From Deltaproteobacteria bacterium UBA6106 (GTDB lineage Bacteria > Desulfobacterota > Syntrophorhabdia > Syntrophorhabdales > Syntrophorhabdaceae), in contig DIWM01000006.1 of NCBI GenBank assembly GCA_002428485.1, positions 1 to 15,553 of the forward strand: DNA of 15,553 nucleotides, given 5' to 3'. Positions 7,067 through 13,955 of this stretch are shown one piece after another (the stretch's first letter is position 1; every line of letters starts with the position of its first letter). The translations under genes and the position numbers were made by a program. The notes beneath the pieces are model-generated. The model made no database searches, had not been told where the DNA came from, and worked only from the letters and a program-made list of their open reading frames with translations.

Positions 7067-7114
7067 AATCAGCATAGTGAAGTATGGGAAGTAATGTAAG
7101 GTAGGAACAAGAGA

Positions 7115-8437
7115 ATGGATGAGAAGAGCGGAACAGAATTACTGATACGATGCCTGAGAGAGGAAGAAACCAGCGTAAAAAAGGAAAGGCTTCGAAGCAT
7201 CGCTGGTCATCAATGGGAGGCAGCTTGTCAGGCATCGCTCGATTTTGGCCTTGCACCGCTCCTCTACAGCACGCTGCGGCCTCTCACTAAAGGTATCGGA
7301 TTACCCGCCGGCGTTGAAAGTCGTTTAAGAGAGGTATACCTCAGTTCCGCCGCACGGAATGTGCGGTTGTATTCAGAACTTTCAAGGGTTCTCAAGGCGC
7401 TGAGGGACGCCGAAATACCTGTGATACCCTTGAAGGGTTCATACCTTGCAGAGGTTGTGTACGGGGATACAGCGCTTCGGCCCATGAATGATATAGACCT
7501 GATGGTGCGGCAGGAGGATTTCCGGAAAACCATTGAACTTCTCATGAGCAGGGAATACAGGGCGGGAGGAAAGGCAAGACCGGAGGATGTCTTTGCTGTT
7601 CAGCAACATCACCCTCCATTGACAGGCAGGAGCGGGATCCCGATAGAGGTCCACTGGGCACTAACCCAACCGAAATTGAATAGCCTGATTATGCCCCCTC
7701 ACCCTGCCCTCTCCCGCGAGGGGAGAGGGAATAATGTCATCCCGCAGCACGCTGCAGGGCACCATTGGATTGCAGAGGGCATATGGCACAGGGTAAGACA
7801 CGATATGGTTGCCAATGTAAAGGTGCCGGTCCTTTCCCCGGAAGACCTCATCATCCACCTGTGCGTCCATGCCGTCCTGCATCACTGTTTGGGCGGACAA
7901 TTACGTTCCCTCTTTGATATTGCCCGGACGATCCGGCTTTATGCAGACGACATCGACTGGCCCCTTATGAGAGATCTTGCAAGGCTATGGGGCGCGGAAA
8001 GGAGCGTCTATCTTGCCCTGGCCCTCGCAGGAAGATACGCAGGCATTTCAGGACCGGAGTGCTTTATAACCGATATCAGGCCAAAAAACAATACACCCGA
8101 GATCTTTGAAATTGCCGAAACATTCTTATTCAACCGTTCTCTTATTATTTCCAGACATGTTGCAAAACTCTGGGAACAAAAAGGCCTCATCCATAAATGC
8201 CGCTACCTGCTGGGAAGGTTTTTTCTTCCCAGGATAGAGATCGCGGTGTATTATGGCGTCCCCTCGAATTCAATGAAGGTCTATCTTTACTACCTGATAC
8301 GCTGGCGGGACATTGTGCGCAGGCATCTTCTCACTGTTGCCAAAGTGCTGTGCAGGGAACAGGGCGCGACAAAAGATCTCGAGATCTCGATCAGGCAGAA
8401 TATCTTGCTAAGTTGGCTCAGCAATGAAAAGGGATAA
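7115..8437 (+). CDS. Nucleotidyltransferase-like family protein (PF14907 type)
   Basis: A 440-residue protein. The core motif V-I-P-L-K-G-S-Y-L (103-111) followed by R-P-M-N-D-I-D-L-M-V (122-131, metal-binding-type D126 and D128) is the pattern of the uncharacterised nucleotidyltransferase family PF14907 (NTP_transf_5). The later I-E-V-H-W-A-L-T and L-S-P-E-D-L-I-I-H-L-C-V-H-A are also family-typical. Homologues often sit in lasso-peptide-like and PqqD/HprK-type clusters, so it may belong to the peptide cluster upstream; the substrate is unknown. The start has AGGTAGGA upstream. Residues about 190-217 (I-M-P-P-H-P-A-L-S-R-E-G-R-G-N-N and following) are a translated REP-like repeat wedged between two conserved blocks, so the gene carries an in-frame insertion and may be impaired or merely tolerate a surface loop. 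Confidence 0.8.
   Translation: MDEKSGTELLIRCLREEETSVKKERLRSIAGHQWEAACQASLDFGLAPLLYSTLRPLTKGIGLPAGVESRLREVYLSSAARNVRLYSELSRVLKALRDAEIPVIPLKGSYLAEVVYGDTALRPMNDIDLMVRQEDFRKTIELLMSREYRAGGKARPEDVFAVQQHHPPLTGRSGIPIEVHWALTQPKLNSLIMPPHPALSREGRGNNVIPQHAAGHHWIAEGIWHRVRHDMVANVKVPVLSPEDLIIHLCVHAVLHHCLGGQLRSLFDIARTIRLYADDIDWPLMRDLARLWGAERSVYLALALAGRYAGISGPECFITDIRPKNNTPEIFEIAETFLFNRSLIISRHVAKLWEQKGLIHKCRYLLGRFFLPRIEIAVYYGVPSNSMKVYLYYLIRWRDIVRRHLLTVAKVLCREQGATKDLEISIRQNILLSWLSNEKG
7693..7729 (+). repeat. Palindromic REP-like element inside the nucleotidyltransferase gene
   Basis: A perfect 9-bp stem, CCCTCTCCC (7707-7715) with GGGAGAGGG (7721-7729), closes a 5-nt loop and is preceded by CCCCCTCACCCTG. The pattern (CCCTCACCC-n-CCTCTCCC-loop-GGGAGAGG) is a very common dispersed intergenic repeat in proteobacterial genomes, and its translation P-H-P-A-L-S-R-E-G-R-G is a well-known artefact signature. 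Here it is in frame within a real gene. The inserted block probably runs from about 7683 to 7765. Confidence 0.8.
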
Positions 8438-8448
8438 TGCCGCTTCGT

Positions 8449-8491
8449 CACTTTTATTGGTCAACTGGGAACATTTCACTTTTAATGCCAT
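8449..8491 (+). repeat. 43-bp dispersed motif, copy 2
   Basis: Ungapped match to 278-320. Two sub-units, CACTTTTATTGG and CACTTTTAATGCC, are separated by GGGAACATTT. It lies in the 77-bp gap before the small gene at 8515. An insertion-sequence end remnant or a shared control element are both possible. Confidence 0.5.
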
Positions 8492-8514
8492 AAACCGCTG
8501 TGTAAAATCCCGCC

Positions 8515-8835
8515 ATGGCAACAAAAAATAAACAGTCTCCACACCCGGAGAGGGGGATGCTATACAAAACATTTTCATCAGGAGGAAGGGGTATGCTGAG
8601 CATTTTCAAAGAATATCCTGATAAGGAAGAAGGAGGCCCAATGCTGAATGTTTGTTTAAAAAACGGTGAAAAGAGATGGGTGAAGAGGCATGAGGCAAAC
8701 CTGCTTCAGAGAAACAGGCAGGTCGTTTTCGTTGAGGAGATCGTAACCGAAGATATGGACACCGTGTACAATCTCTATTTCTGCAGCATAAAGGACAACA
8801 TCTTGTACGACTATTCCGTACCGGGGAAACTGTGA
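8515..8835 (+). CDS. Small hypothetical protein, start uncertain
   Basis: An ORF of up to 106 residues that I do not recognise. Three in-frame ATGs compete: 8515 (no clear ribosome binding site), 8593 (GGAGG at 8581-8585, 7-nt spacing) and 8641 (AGGAGG at 8631-8636, 4-nt spacing). The segment after 8641 (64 residues) looks the most protein-like: L-N-V-C-L-K-N-G-E-K-R-W-V-K-R-H-E-A, then V-V-F-V-E-E-I-V-T-E-D and L-Y-F-C-S-I-K-D-N, suggesting a small beta-rich domain with two Cys. The part before 8593 is repetitive and probably not translated. No signal peptide or membrane segment. It may be co-transcribed with the glycosyltransferase that follows. Confidence 0.5.
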   Translation: MATKNKQSPHPERGMLYKTFSSGGRGMLSIFKEYPDKEEGGPMLNVCLKNGEKRWVKRHEANLLQRNRQVVFVEEIVTEDMDTVYNLYFCSIKDNILYDYSVPGKL

Positions 8836-8856
8836 TAGCGGTACAGCCGCTTTATC
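8834..8856 (+). other. Hairpin between the small gene and the glycosyltransferase gene
   Basis: AGCGG (8837-8841) pairs with CCGCT (8847-8851) around loop TACAG, and GAT/ATC can extend the stem across a 2-nt bulge. Only a weak T-rich tail follows, so it is at best a partial terminator or a processing/stability hairpin. Confidence 0.3.
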
Positions 8857-8878
8857 TGTTGAGGAAACGCTTTTCTCT

Positions 8879-10108
8879 TTGAACGTTCTCTTTGTCCATC
8901 AGAACTTTCCCGGGCAGTTCAGACATCTTGTCAGCCATTTTGCCTCTTCGTCGGACAACAGGGTAGTCGGGATCTGCCAGCCTCAGGCGCCGGGCATTCG
9001 TGATAAACAATTTTCTCCCGTATTAAAAAGCGTTTATAAGCCACACCGCAAACCGGCAAAAAACTGTCATCCATACCTTGTAAGGGTAGAGGCTGCCGTA
9101 CTGAACGGCCAGGGAGCTGCCCGTTGTCTGATCGATCTCAGGAAGAAAGGGTTTATACCTGACCTGGCCTTTGCCCATATCGGCTGGGGCGAGACGCTCT
9201 ACTTCAAGGATATCTTCCCCGATGTCCCGCTCATAGGGCACTGCGAGTTCTACTATCACGGGGATGGAGCGGATGTTGATTTCGACCCGGAATTCCCTGC
9301 TACAATCGATGACCGCATGCGGGTGCGCACCTGGAACATGACCCAACTTGTCAGTCTTGCCTCCATCGATGCCGGCGTAAGCCCGACGCGTTGGCAGCGA
9401 AACCTTTATCCTTCCGGATTCCGCGACAAAATAGAGATCATCCATGAAGGCATCAACACAGAGGTGGTAAAGCCGGACAACAATCAACGTCTTATGCTCC
9501 CTGACGGCACTGGTCTCACGAAGGATATGGAGGTCGTCACCTATACTGCACGTGGCCTTGAGCCGTACCGGGGGTTCCATGCCTTCATGAAGGCAGCAGA
9601 AGAGATATGCCGTCGCCGGCCAAAATGCCATATCGTCATCACCGGCGGCGATGAGGTACGGTACGGCAAAACATTACCCAATGGTATGAGCTATAGAGAG
9701 AAGCTGCTGAAAGAGGTAGCGATCGATCACCGCCGTGTCCATTTCACGGGTCTTGTCCCTTATGAAAGCCACCTCAAGACCCTGCAGATATCTTCTGCTC
9801 ATGTCTATCTCACCATCCCTTTCGTCCTCTCCTGGTCCATGATGGAGGCGATGGCCACCGGGTGCGTCATCATAGGTTCCGCAACCCCGCCCGTCGAAGA
9901 GGTCATCGAGGACGGGCAGAACGGATTGTTGTGCGATTTCTTTTCGCCCCGCGATATCGCTGACCGCGTGGATCAGGTGCTCGACGACCCTGACCGGATG
10001 CGCAGCCTGGGGGAAGAGGCGCGCCGCCATATTATCGAGCATTATGATGTGAAGGATAAGCTTGCCGAGTATGAAAAGTTATGGCAAAGACTTCTATGTC
10101 GGCTGTAA
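8879..10108 (+). CDS. Glycosyltransferase, GT4 type (Glyco_trans_4_3 plus Glycos_transf_1 domains)
   Basis: A 409-residue protein starting at a TTG codon. The N-terminus M-N-V-L-F-V-H-Q-N-F-P-G-Q-F-R-H-L is the signature start of the Glyco_trans_4_3 family (PF12000), which fixes this unusual start even though no strong Shine-Dalgarno is seen. The C-terminal Rossmann half has Y-T-A-R-G-L-E-P-Y-R-G, a G-G-D-E loop and the donor-binding block S-W-S-M-M-E-A-M-A-T-G-C with P-P-V-E-E-V-I near residues 318-345, an E-x7-E-type arrangement of retaining GT-B enzymes. It transfers a sugar from a nucleotide sugar, probably onto a surface polysaccharide or glycolipid; acceptor unknown. It is convergent with ogt with only 4 bp between stops. 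A role in decorating the upstream peptide is conceivable but unsupported. Confidence 0.85.
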   Translation: MNVLFVHQNFPGQFRHLVSHFASSSDNRVVGICQPQAPGIRDKQFSPVLKSVYKPHRKPAKNCHPYLVRVEAAVLNGQGAARCLIDLRKKGFIPDLAFAHIGWGETLYFKDIFPDVPLIGHCEFYYHGDGADVDFDPEFPATIDDRMRVRTWNMTQLVSLASIDAGVSPTRWQRNLYPSGFRDKIEIIHEGINTEVVKPDNNQRLMLPDGTGLTKDMEVVTYTARGLEPYRGFHAFMKAAEEICRRRPKCHIVITGGDEVRYGKTLPNGMSYREKLLKEVAIDHRRVHFTGLVPYESHLKTLQISSAHVYLTIPFVLSWSMMEAMATGCVIIGSATPPVEEVIEDGQNGLLCDFFSPRDIADRVDQVLDDPDRMRSLGEEARRHIIEHYDVKDKLAEYEKLWQRLLCRL

Positions 10109-10112
10109 ACGG

Positions 10113-10673
10113 CTAAGACAGCTCCACGTTCTCTATGGCAAGGAGCCTGCGTTTCACATTGATCCCTGAAGAGAAGCCGCCTATCGTGCCGTCCTCCCGA
10201 ATAACCCTGTGGCATGGTATGATGATGGGGATGGGGTTCCGCTTCACCGCCTGCCCGATTGCCCGTGCAGCCATTCTGTACCCTATCTGTTTTCCCACCC
10301 AGAGATAGCTTCTCACCTCACCGTACGGGATACCCTGAAGCACCCTGAGAACCTTTTGCGTAAACTGAGTTTCTGCCGAAATGTCCACGGGGATATCAAA
10401 ATCAACCTTCTGACCTCTCAGGTATCTGTCGAGAAGGAGGCGGATCTTGTTAAAAGGTTTTTCCGTCCTTACTGCCTGCGGATACCGCACATTCAGCAAC
10501 CGCACGAGCCTGTATTCATCTTCCTGCGTTATTTCAAGGGCAACGAGCCGCCCGTTCTTCGCAATGAGGCCTGTGTTGCCGATGGACGATTCGTAGAGGG
10601 CATATTCTATGAGAGACAATTTGACATACCTCGATGGGTTCACTACAATAGTACAGTTTTTTGAGGCTACCAC
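10113..10673 (-). CDS. ogt: Methylated-DNA--protein-cysteine methyltransferase (O6-alkylguanine repair)
   Basis: A 186-residue protein with the whole Ogt/MGMT DNA-binding domain at its C-terminus: F-T-Q-K-V-L-R-V-L-Q-G-I-P-Y-G-E-V (104-120), then A-A-R-A-I-G-Q-A-V and the active-site I-P-C-H-R-V with acceptor Cys154, followed by G-G-F-S-S-G. The protein takes the alkyl group from O6-methylguanine onto Cys154 in a suicide reaction. The N-terminal domain (about 20-95) is divergent, as is usual for Ogt. No Ada regulatory domain is fused. The start is unclear: GTG at 10673 lacks a Shine-Dalgarno, and GTG at 10643 (residue 11) is as likely; the conserved part begins only near residue 20. Divergent from the hydrolase gene at 10688. 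Confidence 0.9.
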   Translation of the reverse strand: MVASKNCTIVVNPSRYVKLSLIEYALYESSIGNTGLIAKNGRLVALEITQEDEYRLVRLLNVRYPQAVRTEKPFNKIRLLLDRYLRGQKVDFDIPVDISAETQFTQKVLRVLQGIPYGEVRSYLWVGKQIGYRMAARAIGQAVKRNPIPIIIPCHRVIREDGTIGGFSSGINVKRRLLAIENVELS

Positions 10674-10687
10674 AGAAGAGGCATTGA

Positions 10688-11452
10688 ATGGAAGGTTTTA
10701 TAAAATTTTTCGGCACCGGCGGGGCGCGCTTCGTTGTCTCAAAACAATTACGCGCAACAGGGGGCCTCTGGCTCCACTATAAAGAAACAAATCTCTATAT
10801 CGATCCCGGGCCGGGCGCCCTGGTGCGTATCCACGCAGCAAAAGAACGACCCGACCTTGCCGGCCTCGACGGCATCATACTCACCCACAAGCATCTCGAC
10901 CACGCAAACGATGTCAACGTTTTGATAGAGGCCATGACGGAGGGCGGCTTCAAAAAGCGGGGGATACTGTTCTGCCCGCGGGATGCCGTAGGAGAGGACG
11001 CCGTCGTGTTCCAATACGTCCGCCGCCATCTTCAGGCAATCACCTTACTTCAAGAAAAAGGACAATACACGATTAAAGATATCTCCTTCAGCACACCGGT
11101 CCGCCACCGCCACCCGGTAGAGACGTACGGGCTTGTCTTTCACCTCAACAAGACCATCGGGCTTATCGCCGACACGAAGTTTTTTGACGGCCTGCCTGAT
11201 CACTACCACGCGGATTGCCTCATCATCAACGTCCTCAGGACAGAGCCACTGGGAAGCTACGACAACGTTGAACATCTCGCCCTTGAAGACGCAAGAAAGA
11301 TCATCCTGCAGGCAAGGCCGCAGACGGCAATACTCACCCATTTCGGCATGAATATAATCAAGAAGAAGCCGCACCTGCTCGCGCAAAGACTGAGAGAAGA
11401 GACCGGCGTCGAGGTCATCGCCGCCCGTGATGGGATGAAGTGGGAATTTTAG
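10688..11452 (+). CDS. Metallo-beta-lactamase-fold hydrolase (RNase Z / phosphodiesterase-like)
   Basis: A 254-residue protein with the MBL fold. The start G-T-G-G-A-R-F (9-15) and the metal motif T-H-K-H-L-D-H (66-72; H67, H69, D71, H72) are clear. Further ligands are likely at H-R-H-P in the middle, I-A-D-T-K-F (the bridging Asp) and L-T-H-F-G-M near the C-terminus. The G-T-G-G start and H-x-H-x-D-H motif resemble RNase Z and cyclic-nucleotide phosphodiesterase-like members, but the substrate cannot be read from sequence. The start ATG has AGAAGAGG 6-7 nt upstream. It diverges from ogt with at most 14 bp between starts, so its promoter must lie inside the ogt coding region unless ogt starts later. 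Confidence 0.85.
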   Translation: MEGFIKFFGTGGARFVVSKQLRATGGLWLHYKETNLYIDPGPGALVRIHAAKERPDLAGLDGIILTHKHLDHANDVNVLIEAMTEGGFKKRGILFCPRDAVGEDAVVFQYVRRHLQAITLLQEKGQYTIKDISFSTPVRHRHPVETYGLVFHLNKTIGLIADTKFFDGLPDHYHADCLIINVLRTEPLGSYDNVEHLALEDARKIILQARPQTAILTHFGMNIIKKKPHLLAQRLREETGVEVIAARDGMKWEF

Positions 11453-11505
11453 TACGGCAGTAGCCCTCAGTTATAGCACAAGCAAAAGACCGTATAGCGC
11501 ATGTT

Positions 11506-11669
11506 AAATCCTAGATCCTAATATCGAAGCACTAAACAAATTCAAATTTTCCAATGTTCATAATTTAAAAGACGGCCAGCATGCATTAGCCTTGAACATT
11601 TGATATTTGAATTTTGAGATTGTTTAGAGATTAGTGCTTAGAATTTAGTGCTTGATTAGATATTAGGAT
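11506..11669. repeat. Large imperfect inverted repeat, heptamer-rich intergenic element
   Basis: The left arm (11506-11560) is the imperfect reverse complement of the right arm (11593-11669) around a 32-bp centre. Shared blocks after reversing the left arm are TGAACATT, ATTTGAATTT, GTTTAG, AGTGCTT and GATATTAGGAT. The right arm also shows 7-bp phasing (ATTAGTG, CTTAGAA, TTTAGTG, CTTGATT). Such palindromic, AT-rich heptamer elements recur between genes in many metagenome-assembled bacterial genomes (from memory). The right arm covers the last codon and stop of the histidine kinase gene. It lies between two convergent genes and could act as a bidirectional terminator. Confidence 0.75.
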
Positions 11670-12550
11670 ATTGATAAATGTAATGGCATAAGCAGCTTAA
11701 ATGTACTTCCCTGACCGGGAACGGACACGACGGTGATATCCCCTTCGTTTGCCTTCATGAGTTTTTTGCAGAGCGAAAGGCCGAGGCCTGTGCCCTCGCC
11801 TTTTTGCTTGGTGGTGAAAAAAGGGTCGAATATCTTTTCCATGTTTCCCGGTTCAATACCGCCGCCTTTGTCGTTTACAGAGATGTAAGCATTCGCATCT
11901 TCGACGCCGGACCGGATGTGTATTGTACCGCCCTGCGGCATTGATTGCGCGGCATTTATGATGATATTCACCAGCGCCTGCTGTACGTGGATCTTGTCGA
12001 CCATGACCGGTGGAACCTCCTTGCCCTTTTCTACAACAACCTCAATGTTCTTGAACCTTGTCAGGTGGTGCTCCATGAAAAGGACCGTATCGTCGATGAT
12101 CCTGTCAACCTCGACGCGTTCTTTTCTGGGCATGTCCATCCTTGAATACTCCAGAAGTTTCATCAAAACCGTGGACAGCCTTTCCGCCTCTTTTTCAATA
12201 AGCCTTGCGTATCTTTCGACCTTTTCTTTGTCTCCGGTCTTCAGTATCCTCCCGGCAAACCCCTGTATGGAGATAAGGGGGTTTTTGATCTCGTGGGCGA
12301 TGGAGCCGGCGAGCTCGCCGAGGGCAGACAGCTTGTTTGCCCTCACAAGCTCTTCTTCGAAGGCCTTTATCCTGTCGTCGCGCAGCTTAAGGTCCTTCAG
12401 TTTCGCCTTCAGCACCTCGTAGATGTCGCTCAACTCCCTGATATTGGCCTCAAGAAGCTTGCTGCGCGCGAGCGATAAGCTTTTTGCCTCTTCGAGGGCT
12501 ACCTCAAGCTCACGTTTCTGCTGCTCCAGAATTTTAATCTTCGATTCCAT
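11663..12550 (-). CDS. Soluble sensor histidine kinase
   Basis: A 295-residue kinase from ATG 12550 (a TTG two codons earlier is possible). The first ~65 residues are a coiled coil (Lys/Glu/Leu-rich). The H box S-A-L-G-E-L-A-G-S-I-A-H-E-I-K-N-P-L holds the phospho-acceptor (His86 from ATG 12550). The ATPase domain has N box V-N-I-I-I-N-A-A-Q-S-M, G1 V-N-D-K-G-G-G-I, F box and G2 G-T-G-L-G-L-S-L. There is no transmembrane segment and no PAS, GAF or receiver domain, so the sensory input must come from another protein, most simply the V4R protein encoded 2 bp upstream. No response regulator is present in the window. The last codon and stop lie in a palindromic repeat, so the C-terminus may have been remodelled by its insertion. 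Confidence 0.88.
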   Translation of the reverse strand: MESKIKILEQQKRELEVALEEAKSLSLARSKLLEANIRELSDIYEVLKAKLKDLKLRDDRIKAFEEELVRANKLSALGELAGSIAHEIKNPLISIQGFAGRILKTGDKEKVERYARLIEKEAERLSTVLMKLLEYSRMDMPRKERVEVDRIIDDTVLFMEHHLTRFKNIEVVVEKGKEVPPVMVDKIHVQQALVNIIINAAQSMPQGGTIHIRSGVEDANAYISVNDKGGGIEPGNMEKIFDPFFTTKQKGEGTGLGLSLCKKLMKANEGDITVVSVPGQGSTFKLLMPLHLSIS

Positions 12551-12552
12551 GA

Positions 12553-13002
12553 TCAATACAGGAATATCTCAAATTCACAATAATTGTACCCAACAGACCA
12601 GCTTTTTGTCTGGGTTGACCTTGTCTTCTTTTTGAAGATCCTTTCGAAAAGGCCTGCGATGATCCCGCTTTCCATGTCGCAGAACATCTCCCCGGTGTAT
12701 CCAAAACCCGCGCAGGTGATGCATTCATGCAATTTGACGATCATGTGCCCTTCATCTATGGTTTCAACCTCCGCGATCCCCACCTTCAGCTCTTCTATCT
12801 TCTTTTTGAAATCTTCGATGTCAGCAGCACCCACCATATTCCCCACATTTTTTCCCATCATGTATAACGTTGCCCCCGATGTTTCGCCGAGGAGCTTCCT
12901 GATCCCTATGATCCTCAGTATCCTGAAAAGGAGCAGCGGAACCTCTTCGCCGAGTCGTGGCCTTACAATGTTCTTTAATTCATCGATGGAATATTCTTTC
13001 AT
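12553..13002 (-). CDS. V4R-domain (4-vinyl reductase-like) sensor protein
   Basis: A 149-residue single-domain protein. The C-terminal half has the V4R pattern: C-I-T-C-A-G-F (C94, C97), M-F-C-D-M-E-S-G-I-I-A-G (C108) and G-Y-N-Y-C-E-F-E-I (C142), the conserved Cys set thought to bind metal. V4R domains bind small hydrophobic molecules and serve as input in XylR/DmpR-type regulators of aromatic degradation and in bacteriochlorophyll-related proteins. The start has an excellent AGGAGGAG, and overlaps the stop of the phosphatase gene by 4 bp; the kinase gene follows after 2 bp. The arrangement suggests a two-protein sensor in which this protein feeds the soluble kinase. The ligand is unknown. 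Confidence 0.82.
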   Translation of the reverse strand: MKEYSIDELKNIVRPRLGEEVPLLLFRILRIIGIRKLLGETSGATLYMMGKNVGNMVGAADIEDFKKKIEELKVGIAEVETIDEGHMIVKLHECITCAGFGYTGEMFCDMESGIIAGLFERIFKKKTRSTQTKSWSVGYNYCEFEIFLY

Positions 13003-13775
13003 CTCTCCTCCTGCAAAACGCCCAGCAGCGCATCGTGGACATTGCCGTTGGATGCAACGATATCATCCTCATAGATGTTGAACTGCTTGCCGCTGAAATT
13101 AGAGACGGTCCCGCCGGCCTCTTCCACCATGAGGCAGCCTGCCGCAGTGTCCCATGGGTTTAGCCTCAGCTCCCAGAAACCATCGAACCTCCCGCAGGCA
13201 ACGTAGGAAAGGTTCAACGCCGCAGACCCGTCGCGTCTTACTGCCTGCGCCTTGTAGAGAAATTTTATAAAGTGGTTGATGTTGTTATTCCTCGTAGTCG
13301 GGAGATCGTAGGGAAAACCGGTGCTCAGCAAGGCATCCTTCAGGATCCTCACATTCGAGACGAAGATCCTCTTGTTGTTCAGGTATGCCCCTTCCCCTTT
13401 CCGGCAGGTAAAGAGTTCCTTAAAAATGGGGTTATATACCACGCCGTATTTGATAACGCCCGATTCTTCATAGGCAATGGAGGTACAGAAAAAGGGGTAG
13501 CCGTGGGCGTAATTCGTTGTGCCGTCGAGGGGGTCTACGATCCACCTGCCTGCCTTGCCGTCATAGCGGTTTGCCTTCTCCTCTGCGATGATCTCCTCAT
13601 CAGGGAATCTCTCTCTGATGAGATCTATGATCCGCGCCTGACAGGCAATATCGACGTCGGTCACCAGGTTGATCTCGCCTTTATGGCGTATGCCGAACCT
13701 CTTCTGATAATATCTGCGCTGTATCTTGCCCGATTCAAGGGCACAGCGCACCATAAGGTCAAGTCGTTCGTCCAT
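12999..13775 (-). CDS. Inositol monophosphatase-family phosphatase
   Basis: A 258-residue protein from ATG 13775. Family motifs appear in order: G-E-I-N-L-V-T-D-V-D near the N-terminus, I-I-A-E-E (metal Glu), W-I-V-D-P-L-D-G-T-T-N-Y-A-H-G-Y-P-F-F (the two metal-binding Asp), and L-N-P-W-D-T-A-A-G-C-L-M-V-E-E-A-G-G (the WDxAA signature). These Mg2+-dependent, lithium-sensitive enzymes dephosphorylate inositol phosphate, fructose-1,6-bisphosphate or similar sugar phosphates; the exact substrate cannot be read here. The frame is open to a TTG at 13811, but the ATG fits the family's usual beginning. It is first in the operon with the V4R protein (4-bp overlap) and the kinase, a link for which I know no functional reason. 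Confidence 0.88.
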   Translation of the reverse strand: MDERLDLMVRCALESGKIQRRYYQKRFGIRHKGEINLVTDVDIACQARIIDLIRERFPDEEIIAEEKANRYDGKAGRWIVDPLDGTTNYAHGYPFFCTSIAYEESGVIKYGVVYNPIFKELFTCRKGEGAYLNNKRIFVSNVRILKDALLSTGFPYDLPTTRNNNINHFIKFLYKAQAVRRDGSAALNLSYVACGRFDGFWELRLNPWDTAAGCLMVEEAGGTVSNFSGKQFNIYEDDIVASNGNVHDALLGVLQEER

Positions 13776-13863
13776 GGTTGTTATTGTAATAATCTCCCGG
13801 TGGATTTGCAAGGAAACAGTATTTCTTGAAAAAATTATGATGATTTATCCGGTACAATTGTAG

Positions 13864-13898
13864 TATAATTATTACTAAAAATTACTAATATTTACTAA
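13864..13898 (+). promoter_or_regulatory. Helically phased decamer repeats upstream of fdhA
   Basis: ATTACTAA at 13871-13878 and 13881-13888, and TTTACTAA at 13891-13898, are spaced exactly 10 bp apart, one DNA turn; a further TTTACTAT sits at 13922-13929. A perfect -10-like TATAAT (13864-13869) lies just upstream, but without a convincing -35 at 17 bp. The divergent 180-bp region between the phosphatase and formate dehydrogenase genes is strongly AT-rich. The repeats look like an array of protein-binding sites on one face of the helix; the binding protein is unknown. Confidence 0.45.
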
Positions 13899-13955
13899 TT
13901 AAGATAATATAACACAAATTATTTACTATAATGCCATAGTTTAGGAGGAACACTG

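Noticed and set aside
7115..8437. Pseudogene call for the nucleotidyltransferase because of the inserted repeat
   Set aside because: The frame is intact on both sides and the conserved blocks are present, so loss of function cannot be claimed from sequence.
9023..9631. 202-codon minus-strand ORF opposite the glycosyltransferase
   Set aside because: Antisense shadow; the plus strand carries a clear GT4 protein throughout.
13272..13829. 185-codon plus-strand ORF opposite the phosphatase gene
   Set aside because: It is antisense to a protein with all inositol monophosphatase motifs and has no recognisable domain or ribosome site.
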